Below are positions 38,108 through 47,431 of a stretch of DNA of 64,000 nucleotides, one piece after another; position 1 is the first letter of the stretch, and every line of letters starts with the position of its first letter. The notes under the pieces are model-generated. The model saw only the letters and a list, made by a program, of their open reading frames with translations, did not search any database and was not told the origin of the DNA. This DNA comes from Xanthomonas codiaei (lineage in GTDB: Bacteria > Pseudomonadota > Gammaproteobacteria > Xanthomonadales > Xanthomonadaceae), in contig NZ_MDEC01000016.1 in the NCBI RefSeq assembly GCF_002939785.1, positions 1 to 64,000 on the forward strand, written 5' to 3'. Position numbers and translations under genes: made by a program.

Positions 38108-39807
38108 TGCGGCTGCTGCCAGCCGCACTGAGCATGCTGATGGCCGCGCTTGTGCCTGTCGTGGCGCAGGCGCAGGCCAGCGCCGGGGCCGATGTCGCCT
38201 TCGATTGGTTCGACTATCGCGGCGACGATGCGGTATTCGCCACGCCGTTGGCAGCCGGTCAATATCGCAACCCGATCCTGGCCGGCTTCTATCCAGACCC
38301 CAGCGTCACCCGCGTGGGCGAGCGCTACTACCTGGTCAATTCCACCTTTGCGTATTTCCCGGCGATTCCGGTGTTCGAAAGTCGCGATCTGGTGCACTGG
38401 ACGCAGGTCGGCAATGTGGTCGAGCGCGCCGACCAGCTCGACTACGAGGGGCTGGGCGTATCGCGCGGCATGTTCGCTGCCAGCATTCGCCACCATGCAG
38501 GCGTGTTCTATGTGGTGGGCACCTCCGTCGACAGTGGCGGCAATTTCATTGCCAGCGCCAACGACGCGGCGGGCCCATGGTCGGCGCCGACCTGGCTGCC
38601 AACTATCGATGGCATCGACCCATCGTTGTTCTTCGATACCGATGGCAGCGCGTATCTGCTCAACAACGGCCCACCGCAAGGCACGCCGTTGTATGAAGGC
38701 CACCGCGCGATCTGGATGCAGCGCTTCGATCTGACCACCCGGCAACCGGTGGGTCCGCGCAAGGTGTTGCTCAACGGCGGCGTGGACCTGGCCAGCAAGC
38801 CGATCTGGATCGAAGGCCCGCACCTGTATCGACGCGATGGCTGGTACTACCTGTCGTGCGCCGAAGGCGGCACCGGGCCGCAGCACTCGCAGGTGGTGTT
38901 GCGTAGCCGCAAGGTGTGGGGGCCGTATACGCCCTCGCCGCGCAACCCCATCCTGACCCAGCGCGATCTGCCTGCCGAGCGTCCGCACCCGGTCAGCAAT
39001 GCCGGCCACGCGGATTTTGTCGAAACACCGGACGGGCAATGGTGGGCCGTGTTTCTGGCCAGCCGGCCGTACGCGGGCGAGCGCTACAACACCGGGCGCG
39101 AGACGTTTCTGCTGCCGGTGCAGTGGCGCGATGGCTGGCCGTCGATCCTGCCTGCCGGCGCACCGATTCCCTACATCGCCAATGCACCTGCGGGGGCAAG
39201 GGCGACTGCCGATCAGGCGCCGCTGTCGGGCAACTTCACCTGGCACGACGACTTCTCTGCCGCTAGCTTGCAGCGCGAATGGCTCACCTTGCGCGTGCCC
39301 AAGCGCACGGTGGCCGATACGCAGGCACGCGCTGGCTGGCTGACGCTGCATGCAACCGAGCAAGGGCTGGAGGGCAGCGGCACGCCCGCGTTCGTTGCGC
39401 GCCGCCAGCAACACACACGCTTTGACGCCAGTACCGCGCTGGCCGTGCCCACGCAAGCAGGCGTGCAGGCTGGGCTGGCCGCGTTCCAGAACACCGACGC
39501 CTGGTATGCGCTGGGTGTGCGCCGCAACGGTGCTGCATTGGAGGTGTTTGTCGACAAGCGTGGCGGCGCCGCCACCACCACGCTTGCGCGCACCCGCATC
39601 CCGGCCACGACTAAGCAGTTGCGGCTGCGGATCAGCGGCGATGGTGGCGCCTACAGCTTCAACTACGACGCCAGCGGTGCCGGCTGGCAGTCGCTACACC
39701 GCAACGACGATGCCGGCTTTCTCAGCACCGCACAGGCCGGCGGATTCGTCGGCAGCATGATCGGGCCCTTCGCCCGGTTGCAACCAGACCGCACCAAGGA
39801 GGACTGA
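38107..39807 (+). CDS. Exported GH43 beta-xylosidase/arabinofuranosidase with a C-terminal beta-sandwich
   Basis: A 566-residue precursor with a signal peptide ([24 protein letters not shown]). The five-bladed propeller GH43 domain has the base Asp in GFYPDPSVTRVG, the pKa-modulating Asp in DGIDPSLFFDTDG and the acid Glu in IWIEGPHLYRR. From about residue 365 a concanavalin-like GH43 C2 domain follows (ASLQREWLTLRVP...). This layout is typical of beta-xylosidases that trim xylo-oligosaccharides. It should act in the periplasm. Third gene from the end of the agu67A operon, overlapping the dehydratase by one base and separated by two bases from the GH3 gene. Confidence 0.93.
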   Translation: MRLLPAALSMLMAALVPVVAQAQASAGADVAFDWFDYRGDDAVFATPLAAGQYRNPILAGFYPDPSVTRVGERYYLVNSTFAYFPAIPVFESRDLVHWTQVGNVVERADQLDYEGLGVSRGMFAASIRHHAGVFYVVGTSVDSGGNFIASANDAAGPWSAPTWLPTIDGIDPSLFFDTDGSAYLLNNGPPQGTPLYEGHRAIWMQRFDLTTRQPVGPRKVLLNGGVDLASKPIWIEGPHLYRRDGWYYLSCAEGGTGPQHSQVVLRSRKVWGPYTPSPRNPILTQRDLPAERPHPVSNAGHADFVETPDGQWWAVFLASRPYAGERYNTGRETFLLPVQWRDGWPSILPAGAPIPYIANAPAGARATADQAPLSGNFTWHDDFSAASLQREWLTLRVPKRTVADTQARAGWLTLHATEQGLEGSGTPAFVARRQQHTRFDASTALAVPTQAGVQAGLAAFQNTDAWYALGVRRNGAALEVFVDKRGGAATTTLARTRIPATTKQLRLRISGDGGAYSFNYDASGAGWQSLHRNDDAGFLSTAQAGGFVGSMIGPFARLQPDRTKED

Positions 39808-39809
39808 CC

Positions 39810-42506
39810 ATGCATTCGCACCCTGCCCGTCTCACCGCCGCCCCGCGCCGCGACCTGGCCGCCGGCCTGCTGCTGGCGATTGCCTTCTTGGCCGCCGGCA
39901 ACACGCAGGCGGCTGCACCGCCGCCGCCGCCGTATCTGGATACCCAACTGCCGTTCGAGACACGCGCCGCCGATCTGGTGTCGCGCATGACGCTGGAGGA
40001 AAAGGCAGCGCAGATGCAGAATGCCGCACCGGCGATCCCGCGCCTGCGGGTGCCCGCCTACGATTGGTGGAACGAGGCCTTGCATGGCGTGGCGCGCGCC
40101 GGTGGCGCCACGGTGTTTCCACAGGCGATCGGGCTGGCAGCCACCTTCGACACCCCGCTGATGGCCGAAGTGGCCACTGCCATCGGCGACGAAGCGCGCG
40201 CCAAGCACCACGCGTTTCTGGCGCGCGATGAGCACAAGCGTTATCAAGGGCTCACATTCTGGTCGCCCAACATCAACATCTTCCGCGACCCGCGCTGGGG
40301 CCGCGGGCAGGAAACCTATGGCGAAGATCCGTTCCTGACTGCGCGCATGGGGGTGACCTTCGTACAGGGCCTGCAGGCGCAGCAGGGCCCATACCGCAAG
40401 CTCGATGCCACCGCCAAACACTTCGCCGTCCACAGCGGCCCGGAAGCGGACCGCCACCACTTCGACGTGCATCCCAGCGAACGCGATCTGCATGAGACCT
40501 ACCTGCCGGCGTTCCAGGCCTTGGTGCAGGAAGGCCATGTCGCCGCGGTGATGGGCGCCTACAACCGCGTCAATGGCGAATCCGCCTCGGCCAGCACGCG
40601 GCTGGAAGGCATCCTGCGCCGCGACTGGGGCTTTGATGGCTATATCGTCAGCGACTGCGCGGCGATCCGCGATATCTGGCAGAACCACAAGATCGTGTCC
40701 ACGCCCGAAGCCGCCGCCGCGCTGGGCGTCAAACACGGCACCGACCTGGATTGCGGCGATACCTATGCAGCGTTGCCCAAGGCGGTGCGCGCCGGCTTGA
40801 TCGACGAAGCCACCATCGATACCTCGCTCAAGCGCCTGATGACCACGCGCATGCGCCTAGGCATGTTCGACCCGCCGGCCAAGGTACCGTGGGCGCAGAT
40901 TCCCGCCTCGGTGAATCAATCGCCGCAGCACGATGCGTTGGCCCGACGCACCGCACGCGAATCGCTGGTGTTGCTGAAGAACGACGGCCTGCTGCCGCTC
41001 AAACCCGGCCTCAAGCGCATCGCCGTGGTCGGCCCCACCGCCGATGATCCGATGTCGCTGCTGGGCAACTATTACGGCACGCCCGCCGCGCCGGTCACCA
41101 TCCTGCAAGGCATCCGCGATGCGGCGCCACAGGCGGAAGTGGTGTACGCACGCGGCAGCGATCTGGTGGAAGGACGCGAAGACCCCAACGCTGCCGCACC
41201 GATCGACGCGCGCTATCTGCGCCCGGCCGCCGGTGCCAGACAGAACGGATTGACCGGCGAGTACTTCAAGGGACGCAACCTGGCCGGGAAAGCCGTGCTG
41301 ACCCGCATCGACCCGCGCATCGCCTTCCGCTGGGATCGCAACTCACCCACCGAGGACGCGGTGGGCCGCGGCGAACTGCAGCCCGGGCAGGCCTTGGAGA
41401 AAGACGACTTCAGCGTGCGTTGGCACGGGCAGCTGTTACCGCCGGTCACCGGCGATTACGAACTGCAGATCGCCGCCGACGACGGCGTGCGTCTGTACCT
41501 GGACGGCAAGTTGCTGATCGACCAGTGGACCGATGCGCCGCGCATGCGCGGCGGCAATGCCAGCGTGCGCCTGGAAGCCGGCAAGGCCTACGACCTGCGT
41601 GTGGAGTATTACGAAGCCACCCGCGACGCCGGCGTGCGCCTGGCCTGGCGCATGCCTGGCGCCAAGCCACCGCTGCAGGAAGCGGTGGATGCCGCGCGCA
41701 ACGCGGAGGTGGTGGTGTTCGTCGGCGGCCTCACCGGCGATGTCGAAGGCGAGGAGATGGACGTCAACTACCCCGGCTTTGCCGGTGGCGACCGCACCGA
41801 CACCCGCCTGCCCAAACCGCAGCGCGAGCTGCTGCAGGCACTGCAGGCCACCGGCACGCCGGTGGTGGCAGTGTTGACCACCGGCTCCGCACTGGCGGTG
41901 GACTGGGCGCAGCAGCATGTGCCGGCGATCCTGCTGGCGTGGTACCCAGGCCAGCGCGGCGGCAGCGCGGTGGGCGATGTGCTGTTCGGCCAGGCCAGCC
42001 CCGGGGGTCGCCTGCCGATCACCTTCTACACCGAGGCCGAGCGCCTGCCCGCCTTCGACGACTACGCCATGCGCGGGCGCACCTATCGCTACTTCACCGG
42101 CAAGCCGCTGTATCCGTTCGGCCACGGATTGTCGTACACGCAATTTACCTACTCGGACCTGCGCCTGGACCGCAACACCCTCAGCGCCGATGGCACGTTG
42201 CGCGCGACGCTGAAGGTGCGCAACACCGGCAAGCGCGCCGGCGACGAAGTGGTGCAGCTGTACCTGCATCCGCTCGACCCCAAGCGCGAGCGGGCCGGCA
42301 AGGAGCTGCGTGGTTTTCAACGCATGACCCTGCAACCGGGTGAACAGCGCGAGGTTGCCTTCACGCTGAAGGCCGCCGATGCGCTGCGCATCTACGACGA
42401 GCAGCGCAAGACCTATGCGGTAGATCCAGGTGCCTACGAGGTGCAGGTCGGCGCCTCCAGCGCCGATATCCGCAGCAAGCAACGCTTTACCGTTACCAAC
42501 GACTAG
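39810..42506 (+). CDS. Exported GH3 beta-xylosidase/beta-glucosidase with PA14 insert
   Basis: An 898-residue GH3 enzyme. It has a signal peptide (LLLAIAFLAAGNTQAAA), a GH3 N-terminal barrel with GQETYGEDPFL and nucleophile Asp282 in GFDGYIVSDC, a GH3 C-terminal domain, and a PA14 domain inserted at about residues 477-623 (NGLTGEYFKGRNL to VRLAWRMPG). A C-terminal fibronectin-III-like domain follows (about 770-890). The PA14 insertion in the C-terminal domain is known from GH3 enzymes such as KmBglI and related xylosidases, and shapes the active-site entry. It probably frees xylose from xylo-oligosaccharides in the periplasm. Last gene of the tight operon. Confidence 0.92.
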   Translation: MHSHPARLTAAPRRDLAAGLLLAIAFLAAGNTQAAAPPPPPYLDTQLPFETRAADLVSRMTLEEKAAQMQNAAPAIPRLRVPAYDWWNEALHGVARAGGATVFPQAIGLAATFDTPLMAEVATAIGDEARAKHHAFLARDEHKRYQGLTFWSPNINIFRDPRWGRGQETYGEDPFLTARMGVTFVQGLQAQQGPYRKLDATAKHFAVHSGPEADRHHFDVHPSERDLHETYLPAFQALVQEGHVAAVMGAYNRVNGESASASTRLEGILRRDWGFDGYIVSDCAAIRDIWQNHKIVSTPEAAAALGVKHGTDLDCGDTYAALPKAVRAGLIDEATIDTSLKRLMTTRMRLGMFDPPAKVPWAQIPASVNQSPQHDALARRTARESLVLLKNDGLLPLKPGLKRIAVVGPTADDPMSLLGNYYGTPAAPVTILQGIRDAAPQAEVVYARGSDLVEGREDPNAAAPIDARYLRPAAGARQNGLTGEYFKGRNLAGKAVLTRIDPRIAFRWDRNSPTEDAVGRGELQPGQALEKDDFSVRWHGQLLPPVTGDYELQIAADDGVRLYLDGKLLIDQWTDAPRMRGGNASVRLEAGKAYDLRVEYYEATRDAGVRLAWRMPGAKPPLQEAVDAARNAEVVVFVGGLTGDVEGEEMDVNYPGFAGGDRTDTRLPKPQRELLQALQATGTPVVAVLTTGSALAVDWAQQHVPAILLAWYPGQRGGSAVGDVLFGQASPGGRLPITFYTEAERLPAFDDYAMRGRTYRYFTGKPLYPFGHGLSYTQFTYSDLRLDRNTLSADGTLRATLKVRNTGKRAGDEVVQLYLHPLDPKRERAGKELRGFQRMTLQPGEQREVAFTLKAADALRIYDEQRKTYAVDPGAYEVQVGASSADIRSKQRFTVTND

Positions 42507-42605
42507 CCCTGTTTGATAACCCCTCACCCTGCGGACATGGCGAACACCCCCGCGGCCGCGATTGCCCCAAGCCTCTCTCTCCCTCGGGGCGAGAAGGCAC
42601 TGCTT

Positions 42606-42622
42606 GCGCGCCATTGGCGCGC
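42606..42622. terminator. Hairpin downstream of the GH3 gene
   Basis: GCGCGCC and GGCGCGC form a perfect 7-base stem with the loop ATT, 100 bases after the GH3 stop. CCCTCACC and GGTGAGGGG stretches around it recall the REP family. There is no T-run. Confidence 0.35.
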
Positions 42623-42731
42623 GTGCCTTGGAGCGCCCGCGCTGCTGGCGCGGGGCGGGGCGCGGAGCGGGGGTTGCGGTGAGGGGACGGCGCAGGCGAC
42701 TCCATCAACTCCCTAGTGCGCGGACACCACG

Positions 42732-44201
42732 ATGCAAGCCCCCCGTCTTTCGCTCGATACCCTTGCCACCCTGACGCCAGCGGTGTCAACGCCTGCTTAC
42801 GATCCAGCAACCACCACCATCGGCATCGTCCATCTAGGCGCAGGCGCCTTCCACCGCGCCCACCAGGCCGTCTATATCGATGACCTGCTGGCAGACGATC
42901 CCGGCTGGGCCATCTGCGCCGTCTCGCTGCACAGCCCGCAGGTGCGCGACGCGTTGCGCCCGCAAGATGGCCTCTACACCCTCGCCCTGCTCGACGAGCA
43001 CCCGCAACTGCGCATCATCGGCGCCATCCGCCAAGTGCTGTGCGCCGCCGACGAGCAAGCCGCCGTGCTCGCGCGCCTGGCCGATCCCGCCGTGCGGCTG
43101 GTCACCCTCACCGTCACCGAAAAAGGCTATTGCCTGGCCGGCGACACGCTCGACCTGCATCACCCCGACATCGTGCACGACATCGCCAACCCCGCCGCGC
43201 CACGCAGTGCGGTCGGCTATCTGGTGGCCGGCCTGTACCAGCGCATGCAGTCCGGCCTTGCACCCTTCACCGTACTCAGTTGCGACAACCTCACCGATAA
43301 CGGCCACCTGCTGCGTCGTGCAGTGCTGCTGCTGGCGCGCCAGCACGACGCCGCGCTGGCGGTGTGGATCGAACAGCAGGTCAGTTTTCCGTGCTCGATG
43401 GTCGACAGCATCACCCCGGCCACCGACGAGGCACTGCGCACCCAGGTACAGGCGCAGACCGGCCTGCACGATGCCTGGCCGATCCAGCGCGAGCGCTACA
43501 GCCAGTGGGTGATCGAAGACGATTTCTGCAACGGCCGCCCCGACCTGGCGCGCGTCGGCGTGGTGCTCAGCGACGACATCGCCGGCCATGCGCGCGCCAA
43601 GCTGCGCCTGCTCAATGCGCCGCACTCCACGCTGGCGTATCTGGGCAGCTTGCTGCAGCTGGAAACCGTTGCCGACGCCATGGCGCATCGGCCGCTGGCG
43701 GCGTTCGCCGAGGCGCTGATGCGAGACCACATCGCACCCACGCTGCAACCGATGGAGGGCTTCGATGCGCAGCGCTACAGCGACGCGATTCTTGCGCGCT
43801 TCCGCAATCCCGCCATCCGCCATCTGCTTGCGCAGATCGCCTGGGACGGCTCGCAGAAGATTCCCGTGCGCCTGCTCGCCACCATCGACGACGCGCTTGC
43901 AGCGGGCCGGCACATCGACCGCCTCTGCTTGCCGGTCGCCGCGTGGCTGCAGTTCGTGCGCCGGCAGGCGCGCAACGGCGTGGCCCTGGTCGACCCCTTG
44001 AGCGATGCGCTGGGCGCGCTGGGGCGTGCAGCCACCGGCGATGCAGACGCTGATATCGCTCGCTTTGTCACGATGGAAGCCGTGTTCGGCACGCTGGCTG
44101 CGGACCCGCGCTTCATCGATGCGCTGACCAGCGGCTATGCCGCGCTGGGCGATGCCACGCCAGGCCGCGTGGACGCTGTCCTTGCTGCGCTGAGTGCCTG
44201 A
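42732..44201 (+). CDS. uxuB: D-mannonate oxidoreductase (fructuronate reductase)
   Basis: A 489-residue polyol-specific long-chain dehydrogenase. The Rossmann motif is IVHLGAGAFHRAHQAVY at about residues 34-50, and the catalytic helix DDFCNGRPDL...KLRLLNAPHSTLAYLG contains the conserved Lys-x5-Asn-x2-His pattern. It reduces D-fructuronate to D-mannonate with NADH in the cytoplasm, between UxaC and mannonate dehydratase. It follows the agu67A operon by 225 bases holding a hairpin, so it may have its own promoter or be read through. Members of this family also include mannitol dehydrogenases; the setting decides for UxuB. Confidence 0.92.
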   Translation: MQAPRLSLDTLATLTPAVSTPAYDPATTTIGIVHLGAGAFHRAHQAVYIDDLLADDPGWAICAVSLHSPQVRDALRPQDGLYTLALLDEHPQLRIIGAIRQVLCAADEQAAVLARLADPAVRLVTLTVTEKGYCLAGDTLDLHHPDIVHDIANPAAPRSAVGYLVAGLYQRMQSGLAPFTVLSCDNLTDNGHLLRRAVLLLARQHDAALAVWIEQQVSFPCSMVDSITPATDEALRTQVQAQTGLHDAWPIQRERYSQWVIEDDFCNGRPDLARVGVVLSDDIAGHARAKLRLLNAPHSTLAYLGSLLQLETVADAMAHRPLAAFAEALMRDHIAPTLQPMEGFDAQRYSDAILARFRNPAIRHLLAQIAWDGSQKIPVRLLATIDDALAAGRHIDRLCLPVAAWLQFVRRQARNGVALVDPLSDALGALGRAATGDADADIARFVTMEAVFGTLAADPRFIDALTSGYAALGDATPGRVDAVLAALSA

Positions 44202-44384
44202 GCGAGGTGATGGAGCCAGGATGGCCGCCGGCGTGTGCGCTGCTCGCTCGACCCAGGTTGCTGCATCGGGCTCGGGTCGCCCGACAGGCAAGGACACCCG
44301 ATGCAATCCTTACCTTGCGGCTCCATGCACGACGTCAATGGCGGCACCGGCCTGCGACCGGACACCGCGCAATGACAGCGCGGG

Positions 44385-44774
44385 TCAGTGGTCGCCGATG
44401 ACCTGCCCGATCCGCAGCAGATTGCCGCTCTCGTCCACGATCGCAAATTCGCGCATGCCCCAGGGCTTGTCGCCCACCGCATCGATCCTTGGAATTCCCC
44501 GGGCCGGGAGCGCCGCTGCCTGCATCGCTGCATGGAGGGCATCGACATCGCTCACCCGCAGATAGCAGCCCGCATAGCAGCTTGCCGGATCCAGATCCGG
44601 GTGTGCGAAGAAGTGCAGCTCCAGATCGCCGCGCCGCAGGATGGCGTAGCCTGCATCGTGTGGATGCGCATCGCCCTCGAAACCAAGCCGGCGATAGAAC
44701 GCCAGCGTCTGCGTGATCGATCGGCTGGGCAGGATCGGAATGGTCTGGTCAGTGGTGTTGGCCTTGGCGTTCAT
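44385..44774 (-). CDS. VOC-family (bleomycin-resistance-like) protein
   Basis: A 129-residue protein with a single glyoxalase/VOC fold: PSRSITQTLAFYRRLGF at the first strand-helix, YAILRRGDLELHFF, SCYAGCYLRVSDVDALHAAM and REFAIVDESGNLLRIGQ. The segments resemble bleomycin-binding proteins, which sequester the drug as dimers and lack metal ligands. The actual ligand is unknown. It is convergent with uxuB and marks the start of the unrelated insert in the xylan locus. The start at 44774 gives MNAKANTTDQ; a longer frame from 44831 lacks support. Confidence 0.82.
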   Translation of the reverse strand: MNAKANTTDQTIPILPSRSITQTLAFYRRLGFEGDAHPHDAGYAILRRGDLELHFFAHPDLDPASCYAGCYLRVSDVDALHAAMQAAALPARGIPRIDAVGDKPWGMREFAIVDESGNLLRIGQVIGDH

Positions 44775-45177
44775 CGTCAACTCGTCTGAAGTGATGATCG
44801 GGTTCAAACCGGTAAGGCATGTGCTGGCCACACGAAGCGCTCAGATGCGCGTGCAACCCGTCACGACGGCCACCCCTAGCTGACGGGTATACCAGCTCAC
44901 CTGCCGCAAGTATCCACCGATGCAGCAGGTGGCTGCATACCCCAATGGCCGCAGCAGCGTGTGGCCCCCATCGCGCGTAGGCGTCTCCAAGTGCCGGGGC
45001 CAGGCCCTGCAGCAGCACGGCGCCAAGCTGGCTCACCAACAGGTAGGCGAATACATCGATGCCCAGCATCTCCAGCAATGGCACAGCCGCTGCAAGTTGC
45101 GGGTTCGATGCGATGCAGGCGATCATCAACGCGGTGACTGCAACGGCTGCCCTGCGATTCACGGTGATTTGCCACAT
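44749..45177 (-). CDS. Small hypothetical membrane protein with a possibly frameshifted 3' end
   Basis: The 142-codon frame starts MWQITVNRRAAVAVTALMI. It has two hydrophobic stretches (about residues 10-25 and 42-65) and a third near 70-85, which look genuine. After the Trp near residue 90 the reading becomes basic and low in hydrophobicity and runs into the VOC gene start. A second minus-strand frame ending at 44841 continues with YLRQVSWYTRQLGVAVVTGC, which looks more natural. So the gene may end at 44841 through a frameshift, or the difference may be a sequencing error. I do not recognise the family. It lies 72 bases after another small membrane-protein gene on the same strand. Confidence 0.45.
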   Translation of the reverse strand: MWQITVNRRAAVAVTALMIACIASNPQLAAAVPLLEMLGIDVFAYLLVSQLGAVLLQGLAPALGDAYARWGPHAAAAIGVCSHLLHRWILAAGELVYPSARGGRRDGLHAHLSASCGQHMPYRFEPDHHFRRVDDERQGQHH

Positions 45178-45249
45178 GGGGATGAACCTGTAGACCGTCT
45201 CGGTGTCGAGGATGGCAGCACCGTCCAGCCGCCCTGGCCTGCGTCTCGA

Positions 45250-45672
45250 TCACGATGCCCGGACGCCCTGCCTGGTGCCGGACGTGCTGGGAATGCGCAT
45301 CAGCACCAGCACCAGCAGCACCACGAAGCTCAGCTCCCACACATAGAACGCAGCACCCACGTGGTCGATCATGACCTGATGGCCGGCTTCGTTCCTGTCG
45401 AACCGGGTGGCGCGAAAGGTATCCAGCCCGATCAGGCAAGCCGCCACCAACAGGGCCGCCGCCATCTTGTCCACCTTGAGCAAATAACACAGCCACGCCA
45501 GCAGGAACAACGGATTACTCATCCAGGCCACGCACTGGCCATCGATCACCTGCATCCAGCCGAACAGCAGAATGACGAACCCACCCAGGCTGGTATCGCC
45601 GCCATGCAAGGCAGGCAAACACAGCGCAATGCCGTACAGCAGGGCCGATAACACGAGCAGAAACGGTTTCAT
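45250..45672 (-). CDS. Small multi-pass membrane protein, unknown function
   Basis: A 140-residue protein starting [20 protein letters not shown], with four hydrophobic segments separated by short polar loops ([58 protein letters not shown]). The RNEAGHQ stretch lies in a soluble loop. I do not recognise the family. The start at 45672 was preferred to an upstream GTG-type extension because the first membrane helix begins there. It probably shares a transcript with the downstream hypothetical gene. Confidence 0.65.
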   Translation of the reverse strand: MKPFLLVLSALLYGIALCLPALHGGDTSLGGFVILLFGWMQVIDGQCVAWMSNPLFLLAWLCYLLKVDKMAAALLVAACLIGLDTFRATRFDRNEAGHQVMIDHVGAAFYVWELSFVVLLVLVLMRIPSTSGTRQGVRAS

Positions 45673-45909
45673 GGGCGTCCTTGTCTGACGATGCGGCCAG
45701 TGCATGCCGCCGTTTGCGGAGGTGTGGCTCGCATCTGTACAGGCCAGCCTGCGCTCACTATAGACAATGCACGCACGCTGTGGCCGAAACGCCGCCTAGG
45801 ATGCCCGTGCGTGCCCCAAGTGAAAAACCGGCACGGTGGGACTTCGGTCCGGGACGTCGCCGTGACATGCTGGAACCACACCGCACCGCACCGCACCGGA
45901 GCCTTCCCC

Positions 45910-46068
45910 ATGGCACCCCATAAGAAGCAGAACTTGCCGGAAAAGGTCTGCGTTCAGTGCGGGCGACCATTTCGCTGGCGCAAGAAGTGGGAAAAGGTGT
46001 GGGACCAGGTGAAGTACTGTTCGGATCGGTGCCGCGGCGAGAGCAAGCGACAACGTCCGGTACCGTAG
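45910..46068 (+). CDS. DUF2256 zinc-ribbon-like small protein
   Basis: A 52-residue protein starting [20 protein letters not shown]. It carries two cysteine pairs (CVQC and CSDRC, residues about 14-17 and 37-41) and the [18 protein letters not shown] core, which matches DUF2256. Such proteins probably bind one zinc ion. The family is often found next to cryptochrome or photolyase-like genes, but none is visible here. The start at 45910 is set by the domain. The gene stands alone with 237 bases of spacer before it. Confidence 0.85.
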   Translation: MAPHKKQNLPEKVCVQCGRPFRWRKKWEKVWDQVKYCSDRCRGESKRQRPVP

Positions 46069-46152
46069 TCTGCTGTCGGCTGGGACCCGGCTGCGCTCAC
46101 ACGCGATGGCGTCCGCACAAACCGGACCATCCTGATACGCAAGGGCTGGTGG

Positions 46153-47154
46153 CTAATGCTTGCGTCCGTTTTTCGCAGCGCCCGATCCGCTCGTCTTGCT
46201 TCTCGCATTGCCCTTGCGTGCAACGGCCATGTTATCCACCAGATTGGGATAGGGGCGACCCGCTGCCTTGGCGCGCTGTCTGGCCTGTGTCTTTTGCGCT
46301 GGAGAAAGCGAACGTTTCCGCGAAGCCCGCTTCGGGGCTGGCGTGTTCCATGGCGCAGAGGCCTTGCCCGCGCCTTTCTTCGCGGTACTGCGCGTGGAAG
46401 CGCTCTTGCTGGCCGCAGCTTGGCGAGCGGCAGTCTTTTTTGTCGCAGCCTTCTTTGCAGGACGTTTTTTCGCCGTCGCTTTCCTGGCTGCAGTCTTGCT
46501 TGCTGCGGTCCTCTTGACGGCCGACTTTTTGGCGGCCGTTGTGCCGCTAGCCTTGCGCGCGCCTGTCGATGATGTGCGTTTAGCCACGCTACCGGCCCGC
46601 GCTCGTTTGCCCGCGGTTTTTCTTGCCGAGGATTTCTTCGCGGCGGTGGTTCCTCCCGTTGTTGTTGTGGCCTTCTTGGCGGCGGTGTTTGCAGTGCGCT
46701 TTACCGTCTTCCTTGACGCGCGTGTCTTCTTACCCCCCGCGTCGGTAGCGGCCGTGCTGCTGGCTCTTGCGGCCTTGCCTGTTGCGCTCTTCGCGTTGGT
46801 GGCATCCTCCAGCCGCTGGTACAGCCGCGCCGCCCAGCGCTGGCCTGCATCGCCGCCCCAGAGCAGCCAGGCGATATAACCAGCCGATGGCGCGCGACGG
46901 TCGGCCCATCCCTTGCCGTTCTTGTCCACGCTGTGACGCGCGAAGTACGCATGCATGCGCCGGATGGTCTGGGTTGAAAGCGATCTTTGCGCTGACAGAT
47001 CGCGTGCACGCGCAACGCCGATCGCGGTACCGCCACGCCCATGCTGCTCGCGCAGCCGCAGTCCGCGTGCCGCGGCGCTGGCAACGTTCTTGGGCGGCGT
47101 CGTAGAAATCGCCTGCTTTGCTGGTGTGCGTGCCACAACCCTCTCCTGCTGCAT
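46153..47154 (-). CDS. Histone-H1-like lysine/alanine-rich protein with phage-like end modules
   Basis: A 333-residue very basic protein in three parts. Residues about 24-110 form a compact module (ASAAARGLRLREQHGRGGTA...VARARDLS, then RMHAYFARHSVD and AGYIAWLLWGGDAGQRWAA) that resembles domains in phage-encoded proteins. Residues about 111-290 are a low-complexity KKA/AKK/TAAKK-type tail like eukaryotic linker histone H1 and bacterial H1-like proteins. The last 45 residues carry RSLSPAQKTQARQRAKAAG, then RPYPNLVDNM, also known to me from phage-associated proteins. It probably binds DNA through the tail. The ATG at 47154 was chosen as the nearest start before the first module. Function not established. 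Confidence 0.75.
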   Translation of the reverse strand: MQQERVVARTPAKQAISTTPPKNVASAAARGLRLREQHGRGGTAIGVARARDLSAQRSLSTQTIRRMHAYFARHSVDKNGKGWADRRAPSAGYIAWLLWGGDAGQRWAARLYQRLEDATNAKSATGKAARASSTAATDAGGKKTRASRKTVKRTANTAAKKATTTTGGTTAAKKSSARKTAGKRARAGSVAKRTSSTGARKASGTTAAKKSAVKRTAASKTAARKATAKKRPAKKAATKKTAARQAAASKSASTRSTAKKGAGKASAPWNTPAPKRASRKRSLSPAQKTQARQRAKAAGRPYPNLVDNMAVARKGNARSKTSGSGAAKNGRKH

Positions 47155-47431
47155 CGAGTTGCCGTAGTGTTCGCATGCGTGGTGCTGCTGCATGTGAAGA
47201 GCGGGAGCCCGGTCAGCGCATGCGGCGCGCCAATTGACGTCGTAGCAGGACGCGGGCTGTCCAATGCGCACACTGCAATGGCGTTGGTTCGGCAAGCCAG
47301 CTGCTCGCACAGCACGCGTGGCACCAGCATCCGCCGCGCCAGCGCTGGCTGCAGATCAGCCTGCTTATGCGAGTGGATCATCGTGCAGGTGTCGCTACAC
47401 TGGCCTGCCAAGGTGACTGGAAGAGTGCTGC

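Noticed and set aside
46153-47154. Treating the Lys/Ala-rich tail as a DNA tandem repeat
   Set aside because: The repeats are at the amino-acid level (KKA-type) with varied codons. No regular nucleotide unit was found.
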